Under the pieces are notes generated by a model, which made no database searches, was not told the origin of the DNA, and saw nothing but the letters and a program-made list of their open reading frames with translations. The position numbers were made by a program, and so were the translations under genes. A stretch of DNA of 64,000 nucleotides, taken from a candidate division WOR-3 bacterium (GTDB lineage: Bacteria; Hydrothermota; Tepidihabitantia; Tepidihabitantales; Tepidihabitantaceae). Location of the stretch: the NCBI GenBank assembly GCA_039801085.1, contig JBDRTY010000002.1:62001-126000 (forward strand). Reading direction: 5' to 3'. The first letter of the stretch is position 1, and each line of letters starts with the position of its first letter. Of the stretch, positions 52,266-63,210 are shown piece by piece.

Positions 52266-53181
52266 AACAATTGAAAACCGTTCGGAGATCCTGTTTGTTT
52301 ACGATGTCGTTGACGCCAATCCCAATGGCGATCCCAACGACGAAAACAAGCCGCGGATTGATGAGGAGACCGGAATAAACTTTGTTACTGATGTCCGCTT
52401 GAAGCGGACGATCCGGGACTACCTTTACGAATACAAAAAGCAGGAGGTTTTTATCCGCGAAACTTTGAACGAGAGTGGTACAAGGAAAACCAAGAAGGAG
52501 CGGTTAGAGGAATTTAAAAACAACGAGGAGTTGCTGAAGAAATGCATTGACCTGCGTCTCTTTGGTGCGACCACCGCAGTTGAAGGCAAGGACCGGATGA
52601 CGCTCACCGGACCGGTTCAGTTCAAATATGGCCGGTCGCTGCACCGGGTTGATCTCACATATGTCAAAGGCACGACGGTTATACCTTCGGGCGAGGGCAA
52701 GGAGCAGGGTACCTTTACTGAACGCTACATTCTGCCCTACAGTTTGATCGCCTTCTACGGAATTGTCAACGAAACCGCGGCGAGTACCCAGGAGATCCCC
52801 TTAACCTCCGATGATATCGAATTAATGCTTGAGGCGATCTGGCATGGTACCAAGAACCTCATTTCCGGTTCCAAGTTTGGTCAGAATCCGCGCCTGCTGC
52901 TGCAGATCGTCTACAAGCCTGGCAATAACTACTTCATCGGTGAGCTTGACCGGCGGCTCAGCATCCGTGCGGAAAAAGCGGACGAGGCGATTCGGAATGT
53001 CAGCGAGCTGAAACTGGAGGTTGGACAGCTGGTTGACGCAATCAAAGCGGTGAATGACATTATTGAGCAGGTGCGGATAAAGATCGACGACCGGTTGCAG
53101 CTTGTAAGAGATGGACAGCCGGTGGATCTCGCCACGGCGTTGAGGAATGAAAAAATAAACATTCAGCAGTTTGCATTCTGA
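52258..53181 (+). CDS. cas7: Cascade backbone subunit Cas7 (Csh2)
   Basis: 307 residues with AAGGAGG upstream. Csh2 signature ILFVYDVVDANPNGDPNDENKPRID and TDVRLKRTIRDYL; GTKNLISGSKFGQNPRLLL later. RAMP-fold protein that lines the crRNA in the Cascade filament and cleaves nothing itself. Confidence 0.95.
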   Translation: MDKTIENRSEILFVYDVVDANPNGDPNDENKPRIDEETGINFVTDVRLKRTIRDYLYEYKKQEVFIRETLNESGTRKTKKERLEEFKNNEELLKKCIDLRLFGATTAVEGKDRMTLTGPVQFKYGRSLHRVDLTYVKGTTVIPSGEGKEQGTFTERYILPYSLIAFYGIVNETAASTQEIPLTSDDIELMLEAIWHGTKNLISGSKFGQNPRLLLQIVYKPGNNYFIGELDRRLSIRAEKADEAIRNVSELKLEVGQLVDAIKAVNDIIEQVRIKIDDRLQLVRDGQPVDLATALRNEKINIQQFAF

Positions 53182-53191
53182 GCCGACGGTT

Positions 53192-53926
53192 ATGAAGGTT
53201 CTGGCTTTTGATGTCTGGGGTGATCTTGCTCACTTCCGCAAGTTCTACACCACCACCTCACCATTGACATTTCCCTTTCCCCCGCCGCCCACCATCGCGG
53301 GCATGCTGGGCGCAATCTACGGTACAACCAAGGAAACCAATCAGCATCTGAAACTCTTCGGTGGTCCGGAGTGCCTGCTCGGGGTCAGAATAGTCAACCC
53401 GGTAAGAAAGATACGCATGGGCATCAACCTGATTGATACCAAGCGGGACTGGACACCCAAAGTCCGCACTCAGATCCGCACCGAATTTGTAAAGTCTCCC
53501 CGCTATCGTATCTATTTTGCCCATCAGGACGCGCAGATTTACCAGGATCTGAAGCAGCTGATCATGGAGCACCGCTCAGTTTACACAGTGGCACTGGGTT
53601 TAAGCGAACTGCTCGCTGACTTTGGCTTCGGAAACGAATTTGAGGTACAGCGAGTTGTGCCGGAGACACCGGTGGACATCAGCACGCCGATAACTGCGGG
53701 CAATCTTGTGCCGGATGGTCTGGTGGTGGAAACGGGGAAAAGATACATAAAAGAAAAGATACCGCTGATAATGAATACTGACCGGGTGGTTGAGCGGTAT
53801 GATGAAGTGATTTACGAGCTGGATGGTAAGCCGATCCGGGCAAATGTGCGGGAATGCTGGCAACTGAACAATGGAGAGCTCATTACCTTCTTCCGGACTT
53901 CTTTCTCATCCGGGGATTCCCCTTGA
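53192..53926 (+). CDS. cas5: Cascade subunit Cas5 (type I-B)
   Basis: 244 residues from the ATG at 53192, which gives the family N terminus MKVLAFDVWGDLAHFRKFYTTTSPLTFPFPPPPTIAGMLGAIYG; the TTG at 53171 is inside cas7. Holds the 5' handle of the crRNA in Cascade. Its last 56 nt overlap the start of cas3. Confidence 0.93.
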   Translation: MKVLAFDVWGDLAHFRKFYTTTSPLTFPFPPPPTIAGMLGAIYGTTKETNQHLKLFGGPECLLGVRIVNPVRKIRMGINLIDTKRDWTPKVRTQIRTEFVKSPRYRIYFAHQDAQIYQDLKQLIMEHRSVYTVALGLSELLADFGFGNEFEVQRVVPETPVDISTPITAGNLVPDGLVVETGKRYIKEKIPLIMNTDRVVERYDEVIYELDGKPIRANVRECWQLNNGELITFFRTSFSSGDSP

Positions 53927-56216
53927 GCAGCATCTGATACTGACTGCGGAACTGGCGGAGCTGTTCCTTGGTGAAAAACCACAACCGCTCCGTCAGTGGC
54001 TGGCGCCAGTTGTCATGATCAATGCCTTGGTTCATGATCTGGGCAAGGCAACCAGTTTCTTCCAGGAATATCTGAGGCAGGACGGCACCAGCCGGGTACC
54101 CAGCCGGCGTTCGCAGCATGGTCTGTTTTCAGCACTCTGCGCCTACTATCTTGTCAGCGAGATTGCAACGGAGCGGGAGGCGATTTTTTCGTTTATTGCG
54201 GTCCGCCGTCATCATGGTGATCTGCGGGATATTGCCGATGAACTGTTGTTTGATGATGAAGACCGGGAACTGCTCACATGTCAGCTGGAGGCGATACCGG
54301 AACCGAACTTTCAGCTGCTAGTACGGCATTTGCAGAATGGTGGGCTTAAGGCTGAGCTCAGCAGAGAGCAGATCCGTTCCTGGATTGATGATTTCGGCGG
54401 TCGGATGAGGGGAGCGTGGCGACGGTTACGTCAAGACTCGGCTGATGTCAATAATTACATAAAATTAAACCTGATTTATTCTTTACTCATAGATGCAGAT
54501 AAGAGCGCAGCAGTAGTCAAATACCCTCAAGTATTCCACCGGAACCGGGTGCGACTGGAAAATATCATTGAAGGCTACCGGCGTTCAGTTACCTTTCCGT
54601 CATCGCCCATGAATCAGCTCCGGGAGTCGGCATATCAGGAGGTGATCAATTTCAAGCCCGAGATGGGCGCGAGTGTTTACTCTCTGAATCTTCCTACCGG
54701 CTTGGGCAAGACACTGGCAGCAGTTGCCTTTGCGCTCCGGCTCCGGCAGCAAGTTCAGGAGCAAACCGGTAATCCGCCGCGGATCATTTACGCCCTACCC
54801 TATCTGAGCATTATTGAACAGAATGCCAATGTTTTGGAGACGGTTCTTGAGAAAAACGGAATTACGCCTGCCAGTGATATCCTGCTCAAGCACCACCATT
54901 TATCCGATATTTACTACCGCAAGGGCGGAGGGGAAAGGGAGTATGATGTTGACGAGTCTCAGATGCTGATCGAGGGCTGGAATTCAGAACTGGTAATCAC
55001 CACCTTTGTCCAGCTGTTTCATACGCTCTTTACCAACCGCAACCGCGCACTCAAGAAATTCCATCGGCTGATCAATTCTGTTATTATTCTTGACGAAGTG
55101 CAGGCAATTCCGGTGCGATACTGGCGCCTGATCCGTCATCTTCTGGAGCGGCTGGTGGCTGAATATCATGTCAATATTATTTTTGTTACCGCAACCGAAC
55201 CATTGATTTTTGCCCGGCAGGAGGTGCGGTCATTAATCAATGACAAGGCGCGGTACTTCAAGGTGCTCGACCGTGTCCGATTACATTTTGACATCAGCCG
55301 GATTCAGACGATCGAGGAACTGGCTGACAGGCTGATATTTGAACCGGATCGCAGTTATCTTTTGATTATGAATACGATCAGCGCTGCCCGGAAGTTGTAT
55401 GCACAACTGCAGACAATGGGGGTGGCAGGCTGTCAATATCTGTCAACTCATTTGACCCCGAAAGATCGCCTCCAGCGGATCAGGAAACTGGCGGAACAAA
55501 ACCGTGCCGGCAGGCCCCAGATTGCGGTTACCACACAGCTGGTTGAGGCAGGGGTTGATATTGATTTTGATGTTGTTGTGCGTGATCTGGCACCGCTCGA
55601 TTCAATCAATCAGACGGCGGGCAGGTGTAACCGGAATGCCGCCCGTCAGGGTGATGTCTATATCGTCAGACTGGCAGATGAGAAGCAGCGTCAATACTGT
55701 ACCTACATATATGATCCGGTCCTGCTTAATATTACCGAGCAGCTTATCGGAAGCTGTGAACAGATTGCCGAAAAGGACTTTGACGATTTAATCGACCGCT
55801 ATTACCTGGAAGTCCAGAGCCGCAAGTCGCAATACGAATCCGCAGCGCTCCTGAATGCTGTGGCAGCCCTTAAATACGATTCAACCGATGAGGCACCGGC
55901 GGTTGACAATTTTCAGCTGATCGAGGAGGAGCCCTATAAATTTGATGTATTTATTGAACAAGACGAGGAGGCAGAGCAGGTCTGGGAATGCTACCAGCGT
56001 CTGAAAGAAACTAAAGATCCGTATGAACGCTACCGCCGGTTTCTGGAGATAAAATCCCTGTTTTATCAGTATGTAATTTCGGTTCCGCGCAATATTCCAA
56101 ACCTGCCGGAAATGGTTGGTGAACTGGGCTATGTCCGGCGGAGTCAGCTGCGAAATTACTATCATCCGGATACCGGGTTTATAATCAAGGACGAGCGCGG
56201 GACATTGATCGTATGA
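53871..56216 (+). CDS. cas3: CRISPR nuclease-helicase Cas3 (HD-helicase fusion)
   Basis: 781 residues. The N-terminal HD nuclease domain shows LLSHPGIPLEQHL, VHDLGKATSFFQEYL and RRHHGDLRD. The SF2 helicase shows Walker A LPTGLGKTLAA, the DEVQ box in VIILDEVQAIP, VTATEP, TTQLVEAGVDIDFD and QTAGRCNRNA. It degrades target DNA 3'-5' after Cascade binding. All catalytic motifs are intact. The start codon lies inside cas5 (56-nt overlap); no later in-frame start precedes the HD motif. Confidence 0.95.
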   Translation: MESSLPSSGLLSHPGIPLEQHLILTAELAELFLGEKPQPLRQWLAPVVMINALVHDLGKATSFFQEYLRQDGTSRVPSRRSQHGLFSALCAYYLVSEIATEREAIFSFIAVRRHHGDLRDIADELLFDDEDRELLTCQLEAIPEPNFQLLVRHLQNGGLKAELSREQIRSWIDDFGGRMRGAWRRLRQDSADVNNYIKLNLIYSLLIDADKSAAVVKYPQVFHRNRVRLENIIEGYRRSVTFPSSPMNQLRESAYQEVINFKPEMGASVYSLNLPTGLGKTLAAVAFALRLRQQVQEQTGNPPRIIYALPYLSIIEQNANVLETVLEKNGITPASDILLKHHHLSDIYYRKGGGEREYDVDESQMLIEGWNSELVITTFVQLFHTLFTNRNRALKKFHRLINSVIILDEVQAIPVRYWRLIRHLLERLVAEYHVNIIFVTATEPLIFARQEVRSLINDKARYFKVLDRVRLHFDISRIQTIEELADRLIFEPDRSYLLIMNTISAARKLYAQLQTMGVAGCQYLSTHLTPKDRLQRIRKLAEQNRAGRPQIAVTTQLVEAGVDIDFDVVVRDLAPLDSINQTAGRCNRNAARQGDVYIVRLADEKQRQYCTYIYDPVLLNITEQLIGSCEQIAEKDFDDLIDRYYLEVQSRKSQYESAALLNAVAALKYDSTDEAPAVDNFQLIEEEPYKFDVFIEQDEEAEQVWECYQRLKETKDPYERYRRFLEIKSLFYQYVISVPRNIPNLPEMVGELGYVRRSQLRNYYHPDTGFIIKDERGTLIV

Positions 56217-56226
56217 GGTTGAGACA

Positions 56227-56889
56227 ATGAAGATCGAACCGCTGCTGCTCAAGCTGGTAATTAATGACAAACTGAGTCCGGAGGCAGCGCGCAAGGTTCG
56301 GGGTTACATCGCCAGTTTTTTCCGGGATAATCCTGTAGTTCACCATCATCTACCGGACGGCAGACTGCTCTACCGCTATCCGGTGATTCAGTATAAGGTT
56401 ATTAACAATGACATAATAATAATCGGGATTTATGAAGGGGTTGAGGTAGTAAAGAAGATATTTGAGAAAGTACAGGCGCTGGTGATTGATAGTACTTGGC
56501 AAGAGGTAGTTACCAAGTCGCTTTTCAGTTATTCAGCAGAATTTGGTTCCGCACCTCAGCTTCTGCCCTACACCTTCCTCTCCCCCTGGCTGGCGCTGAA
56601 TGAGCAGAACTATCAGCACTATGTCTGTGCCGGCAGTCCGCAGGCACGGCGTGAGCTGCTGGAGCGGATTCTGGTCGGTAACATCCTTTCGGTTGCCAAA
56701 GGGCTCGGCTATACCGTCACCGCACCCCTGACCGCTGAGCTGGAAAACATCCGCGAGGTCCGGACCACACTCAAGGGCACACCGATGCTCGGCTTTCTGG
56801 GCAACTTCCGGGTCAACTTTGAGATTCCCGAATTCCTCGGGCTGGGCAAGTCGGTATCACGGGGCTTCGGCACGATCGGCAGGCTGTAG
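56227..56889 (+). CDS. cas6: CRISPR pre-crRNA endoribonuclease Cas6 (Cas6b-type)
   Basis: 220 residues. RAMP fold with the conserved Gly-rich C terminus (FLGLGKSVSRGFGTIGRL) and the N-terminal KLVINDKLSPEAARKVRGYIASFF of the Cas6b group; His pair HHHLPDGR near residue 40. It would cleave each 37-nt repeat to leave an 8-nt AUUGAAAC handle. It ends immediately before the cas1 ATG. Confidence 0.88.
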   Translation: MKIEPLLLKLVINDKLSPEAARKVRGYIASFFRDNPVVHHHLPDGRLLYRYPVIQYKVINNDIIIIGIYEGVEVVKKIFEKVQALVIDSTWQEVVTKSLFSYSAEFGSAPQLLPYTFLSPWLALNEQNYQHYVCAGSPQARRELLERILVGNILSVAKGLGYTVTAPLTAELENIREVRTTLKGTPMLGFLGNFRVNFEIPEFLGLGKSVSRGFGTIGRL

Positions 56890-58785
<1,896 letters not shown>

Positions 58786-58956
58786 GGGCATGGAGTTGCA
58801 GGTTGCTGATTTTATGGAACTTGTGATGACGGAACTCTGCACAAGCGGGCAAAAAACGGTCAAAAAAGCTCTTTTTGCGGGGTCAAAAATAGCAAAAAGA
58901 GCCGGACAGAAATTTGACAAACCGCCGGAAAATTCATACCATAGAAAAAAAGTGCT
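58786..58956 (+). promoter_or_regulatory. CRISPR leader with promoter and inverted repeat
   Basis: 171 nt between cas4 and the first repeat. A promoter TTGACA (58914-58919), 17-bp spacer, TACCAT (58937-58942) would start transcription at ~58949, about 8 nt before repeat 1. Upstream, GCTCTTTTTGC (58868-58878) and GCAAAAAGAGC (58892-58902) form a perfect 11-bp inverted repeat with a 13-nt loop; with no T-run it is more likely a protein-binding or leader-anchoring site than a terminator. GGTCAAAAA occurs twice (58858 region and 58881 region). Confidence 0.75.
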
Positions 58957-61039
58957 GTTATGACACCACTTCCAGCAAAACAAGGATTGAAACAAACTTT
59001 TTGGCTCAAAAATCTGTTGCACGCTATCAGGTTATGACACCACTTCCAGCAAAACAAGGATTGAAACTGTTACAATTGTCAAGGTGAAAATCAGCCGGTA
59101 TCTTGTTATGACACCACTTCCAGCAAAACAAGGATTGAAACATTTTTGGTCACTCTTGTCAATCTTGTCAAATAGTCGTTATGACACCACTTCCAGCAAA
59201 ACAAGGATTGAAACTCAGAGAGTTTTATCGGATTAATACCAGAGAACTCAAGTTATGACACCACTTCCAGCAAAACAAGGATTGAAACAACAAACAAATC
59301 TCGGTAAATTTCCTGACTTTCAAGCGTTATGACACCACTTCCAGCAAAACAAGGATTGAAACTTTCGCTCGTTTCCAGAAGCGAATTGGCATTTTCCAGT
59401 TATGACACCACTTCCAGCAAAACAAGGATTGAAACTCAGCAAATTTGAATTTGAGAAACGGCTAAAAAATGTTATGACACCACTTCCAGCAAAACAAGGA
59501 TTGAAACTCTCTGAAACAGGTTAAGGATATCACTACAAACGGTTATGACACCACTTCCAGCAAAACAAGGATTGAAACTGGTAAAAGGGTAAGTGCTAAA
59601 GATGATATTGACAGTTATGACACCACTTCCAGCAAAACAAGGATTGAAACCGCATTTCTCATGGCTCACCCGGGCTCTGCCACCGCCGTTATGACACCAC
59701 TTCCAGCAAAACAAGGATTGAAACTTTCATTAGGCAGCGTGCAGACATTCGCCAGCAGAGTTATGACACCACTTCCAGCAAAACAAGGATTGAAACAGGT
59801 CTTGACATATTCTGATGGCGAATACACGCTGGAAGTTATGACACCACTTCCAGCAAAACAAGGATTGAAACGGACTGCGCCGCACCGGTGGGCTGGGTTG
59901 TTTCACGTTATGACACCACTTCCAGCAAAACAAGGATTGAAACTACTGAAAACCGCCGGGCTGGATGTCGGAATCGGACGGTTATGACACCACTTCCAGC
60001 AAAACAAGGATTGAAACTTCAGTTCAAGTTTGTCGCCCAGTGCCAGCCGATAAGTTATGACACCACTTCCAGCAAAACAAGGATTGAAACCCTAATGAAG
60101 AAAAAATGAATACTCAAATTGTCAAGGTTATGACACCACTTCCAGCAAAACAAGGATTGAAACTTGGATGAATCGGGCGGTTTTGAAGTCCGGATATTGT
60201 GTTATGACACCACTTCCAGCAAAACAAGGATTGAAACTTTACAAATATAGAATCGGTGTAACAAGATATGATAGTTATGACACCACTTCCAGCAAAACAA
60301 GGATTGAAACTAATTATAACATTTTACCCCCAAATGTTAGATACGAGGTTATGACACCACTTCCAGCAAAACAAGGATTGAAACACAAACTTTTGCCGGT
60401 TGTCAAGTCCTATGCGGGTAGTTATGACACCACTTCCAGCAAAACAAGGATTGAAACAAAATTTCAAAATTGCTCTGGTGTCATAGTCAAGGGTTATGAC
60501 ACCACTTCCAGCAAAACAAGGATTGAAACATTTTGATACCGACGGTTCGTTGATTGACGCCATGTTATGACACCACTTCCAGCAAAACAAGGATTGAAAC
60601 TCCCGGGTCGGCACCGGCAGAACATAGGACATGCCGTTATGACACCACTTCCAGCAAAACAAGGATTGAAACGGCGGCTGTATTTCCAGAACATACCTCA
60701 CCTCACCAGGTTATGACACCACTTCCAGCAAAACAAGGATTGAAACTTGAGAGACACAACCCCTTTGTCGTGCGTAAAAATGTTATGACACCACTTCCAG
60801 CAAAACAAGGATTGAAACGAAAACCCACATCATCGGTGTCATCGGTGTCATCGGGTTATGACACCACTTCCAGCAAAACAAGGATTGAAACATCAGTCCG
60901 GTCAAACAGTAGGGTTGTCAGACCTTGGGTTATGACACCACTTCCAGCAAAACAAGGATTGAAACTGATGAGAATTTGAATCTATTGGGTGTGGAATATG
61001 CGGTTATGACACCACTTCCAGCAAAACAAGGATTGAAAC
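58957..61039 (+). CRISPR. CRISPR array: 29 identical 37-bp repeats, 28 spacers
   Basis: The repeat starts GTTATGACACC and ends AAGGATTGAAAC, giving a typical type I-B 3' end and AUUGAAAC handle on the + strand. I located 29 copies, from 58957-58993 to 61003-61039; all appear identical, including the last. Spacers are 34-38 nt and all differ by eye. Orientation follows the handle, the upstream leader and the cas operon, so the newest spacer is the one at 58994-59030. ORFs running across the array are artefacts of the repeat. Confidence 0.98.
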
Positions 61040-61158
61040 CAGCCCGTCTTCCGTGCGCCGTTTTCCGTTGTTCGTTTTTGTGATGTCCGCCTGAGGCAGT
61101 TGCGGGCGGTGGTTCGGAGGTGTTCTGATTTCTGCCGGAGGGCATTCTGTTGAGATAA

Positions 61159-61347
61159 GGGTTCCTCGACTGCGCTCGGAATGACCGGTGGGGAAAAGGG
61201 ATTCCTCGACTCCGCTTCGCTCCGCTCGGAATGACCGAAGGGAAGGTCATTTCGACCAGAGCCCGAAGGGCGGAGCGGAGAAATCGCTTTCCCTTTTTGC
61301 GGATTAAGAGGGATTCCTCGACTCGCCTTCGGCTCGCTCGGAATGAC
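61159..61347. repeat. Left direct repeat flanking the AbiE pair
   Basis: Built from REP-like units (ATTCCTCGACT ... CTCGGAATGAC) and one inverted unit (GGTCATTTCGACCAG ... GGAGAAATC). It aligns without gaps to 62843-63031 at an offset of 1684 bp, with only about five mismatches in the first ~163 bp. Similar partial units continue to ~61380. Translations of such repeats resemble proteins but are not genes. 61040-61158 (after the array) shows no gene. Confidence 0.85.
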
Positions 61348-61524
61348 AGAAAAAGAAAAGAAGACGCTCGGAATGACAGAAGGGAGGGGCGCGGAAGGAC
61401 GGGAAAAGTGGCGTCCGGATGACAGGAAAAAGACTAACGGAATGGCGGAAGGGGAGGTTGTGCCGGGTTGAACTGAAGGGGTCCGGCTGGAGCGGGCGAC
61501 CGCTCAGTTCTAGGGGTGGTGCGT

Positions 61525-62193
61525 TTAACCGGCCTGAAGCTTTGCCACAATCGCCTGACGGAGGGTTTTGAAGTTTTCCCGGTTGTAGTATTGACGGAGG
61601 TCCTGAGGTAGAAGTGAGCCGAGTTTGACCCGGTAGTCGCGTGCGGGCAGTTGTTCAATACCCCGGAGGAGGCGGTTCAGGGTTGCGGACGCATCCGGCA
61701 GGGGCACACCGCGCCGGAGCAGAAACTCAATGTCATAAACATCCCGGATTTCATGCCGTTCCAGAAATGCGGTAATTTTGGCGTCCATCAGTTCCGGCAG
61801 CCGGGGCACCCGGACCAGGACCTGCGTGGTGGCAAAGCGGCTGTAGGCGATTGCCAGCTCGGTGCCAACCCTTTTCGGCTGTTTGCGGATTTCAATCTTG
61901 AGCCGGCGCGGATATGCGGGCGACCTGATTTCGAAAAGGAGGGTGTGGAATTTGTTCTGGGCATCGGTCAGGGTGTAGAACTGTCCCAGATAATCCCGCA
62001 GGCGGTCAAACAGGCGGGCATAGGGCTGGCGCCTGAGCACCCAGAAGTCCAGGTCCACTGAGAAGCGCTCCAGTCCGTAGCAGAGACGGAGCATCGTGCC
62101 GCCGGTGAAGATGAGGGACGGAAGCAGGCGTAGGCTGTTGAGCCGGTCCAGGAGTTCAATTTCAAACCTTTCCTGCTGGATCAGCTCCTGCAT
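61525..62193 (-). CDS. AbiEii/AbiGii-type nucleotidyltransferase toxin
   Basis: 222 residues. Nucleotidyltransferase motif FTGGTMLRLCYGLERFSVDLDFWV (G-G-T ... D-x-D) near residues 30-53; later KIEIRK and the Lys/Asp region LMDAKITAFLERHEIRDVYDIEFLL match the AbiEii family. Type IV toxin-antitoxin toxins of this family modify tRNA with nucleotides and act in abortive phage infection. The 3' flank 61400-61524 has no clear terminator. Overlaps the antitoxin gene by 13 nt. Confidence 0.88.
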   Translation of the reverse strand: MQELIQQERFEIELLDRLNSLRLLPSLIFTGGTMLRLCYGLERFSVDLDFWVLRRQPYARLFDRLRDYLGQFYTLTDAQNKFHTLLFEIRSPAYPRRLKIEIRKQPKRVGTELAIAYSRFATTQVLVRVPRLPELMDAKITAFLERHEIRDVYDIEFLLRRGVPLPDASATLNRLLRGIEQLPARDYRVKLGSLLPQDLRQYYNRENFKTLRQAIVAKLQAG

Positions 62194-62777
62194 AGGCGGT
62201 TGATGAGCTGACGGGTTTTGAGCGGATAGTTCCGGCTGAGGCGGTGCAGCAACTGCCAGTTGATCCTTCCGGTTTCCAGGGCGCTGAGGTCAAGCCGGTA
62301 TCTGCCGAGGGAATGGAGGTAGAGGGCATCAAGGAGCGCCTTTTCCGGGGTGGCGATGAAGATGCCGTTCTGCCGGACAAATCCGGAGAAGTAGCCGGGT
62401 GCCAGGCGGTAGTAGACAAAGCTGACGCCCCGGATTTCATACCGGGCGGTTCTTTTCCGGACCGCACTTTCAAACCAGTCGCGCTGGAGTTGAGTGGTGA
62501 GCTGATAGAAGCTGAGCGCGGTCTGGAATGATATGTAGGAGGGAACCTGGAGGAAATTGGCAATCCGGAACCGTTCTTCGGTGGAGAGCCGTTCCCAGTT
62601 ATGACTCAGGGTGTAGATACCCCGTTTCAGACGCAGGAATATCCCCTGCCGGCAGTAGCGGGTGGCAAGGACCCGGGCCGATGCGGGGTTGACTCCGGTA
62701 AGCTGACGCAGGTCCTCAATCGTGAAGAAGGGCTGACGGCTGAGCCGGACAAGGAGGGGTTCTGGTGCTTCAGGCAT
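62181..62777 (-). CDS. AbiEi-type antitoxin/transcription regulator
   Basis: 198 residues. N-terminal winged helix-turn-helix (FFTIEDLRQLTGVNPASARVLATRYCRQGIFLRLKRGIYTL), then the AbiEi C-terminal domain (YISFQTALSFYQL ... ATPEKALLDALYLHSLG). It counters the AbiEii toxin and represses the operon by binding inverted repeats; a perfect palindrome lies at its own promoter. It is the first gene of the two-gene operon. Confidence 0.88.
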   Translation of the reverse strand: MPEAPEPLLVRLSRQPFFTIEDLRQLTGVNPASARVLATRYCRQGIFLRLKRGIYTLSHNWERLSTEERFRIANFLQVPSYISFQTALSFYQLTTQLQRDWFESAVRKRTARYEIRGVSFVYYRLAPGYFSGFVRQNGIFIATPEKALLDALYLHSLGRYRLDLSALETGRINWQLLHRLSRNYPLKTRQLINRLCRS

Positions 62778-62783
62778 AGACAG

Positions 62784-62826
62784 TTAACAATTTTGTTAAT
62801 TATATGTATCTGGAAGCCGGTGTCAA
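62784..62826 (-). promoter_or_regulatory. AbiE promoter and palindromic operator
   Basis: Perfect promoter on the - strand: TTGACA (62826-62821), 16-bp spacer, TATAAT (62804-62799). Immediately downstream, covering the expected start site, is the perfect 16-bp palindrome TTAACAATTTTGTTAA (62784-62799), a likely AbiEi binding site. Confidence 0.8.
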
Positions 62827-62842
62827 TAGATGATATAAAGAG

Positions 62843-63031
62843 GGATTCCTCGACTGCGCTCGGAATGACCGGTGGGAAAAAGGGATTCCTCGACTCCGCT
62901 TCGCTCCGCTCGGAATGACAGAAGAGAAGGTCATTTCGACCAGAGCCCGAAGGGCGGAGCGGAGAAATCGCTTTCCCTTTTAGCGGATTAAGAGGGATTC
63001 CTCGACTGCGCTTCGCTCCGCTCGGAATGAC
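62843..63031. repeat. Right direct repeat flanking the AbiE pair
   Basis: Near-identical partner of 61159-61347 in the same orientation. One more degenerate unit (ATTCCTCGGCTCCGC ... CTCGGAATGAC) follows at about 63066-63101. Confidence 0.85.
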
Positions 63032-63210
63032 CGGTAAGGGACGGAGTGGAGAGATCGGTTGAAGGGATTCCTCGGCTCCGCTGACGCTCCGCTCGGAATG
63101 ACAGCATAACAGGGTGCGGTCAGGCTGGAATGGGCGGGTTTTGCAACTGGCATCAAACAAAAGGGGGCAAAAATGTCATAATATAGTGCAGGTATATTAA
63201 AGGAGGTATA

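Noticed and set aside
59661-60979. Open frames across the CRISPR array on both strands
   Set aside because: They consist of the translated 37-bp repeat alternating with spacer residues; not genes.
61231-63160. Frames encoding HSERSEESRNP-like peptides
   Set aside because: These are translations of the REP-like intergenic repeats, a well-known false-protein pattern.
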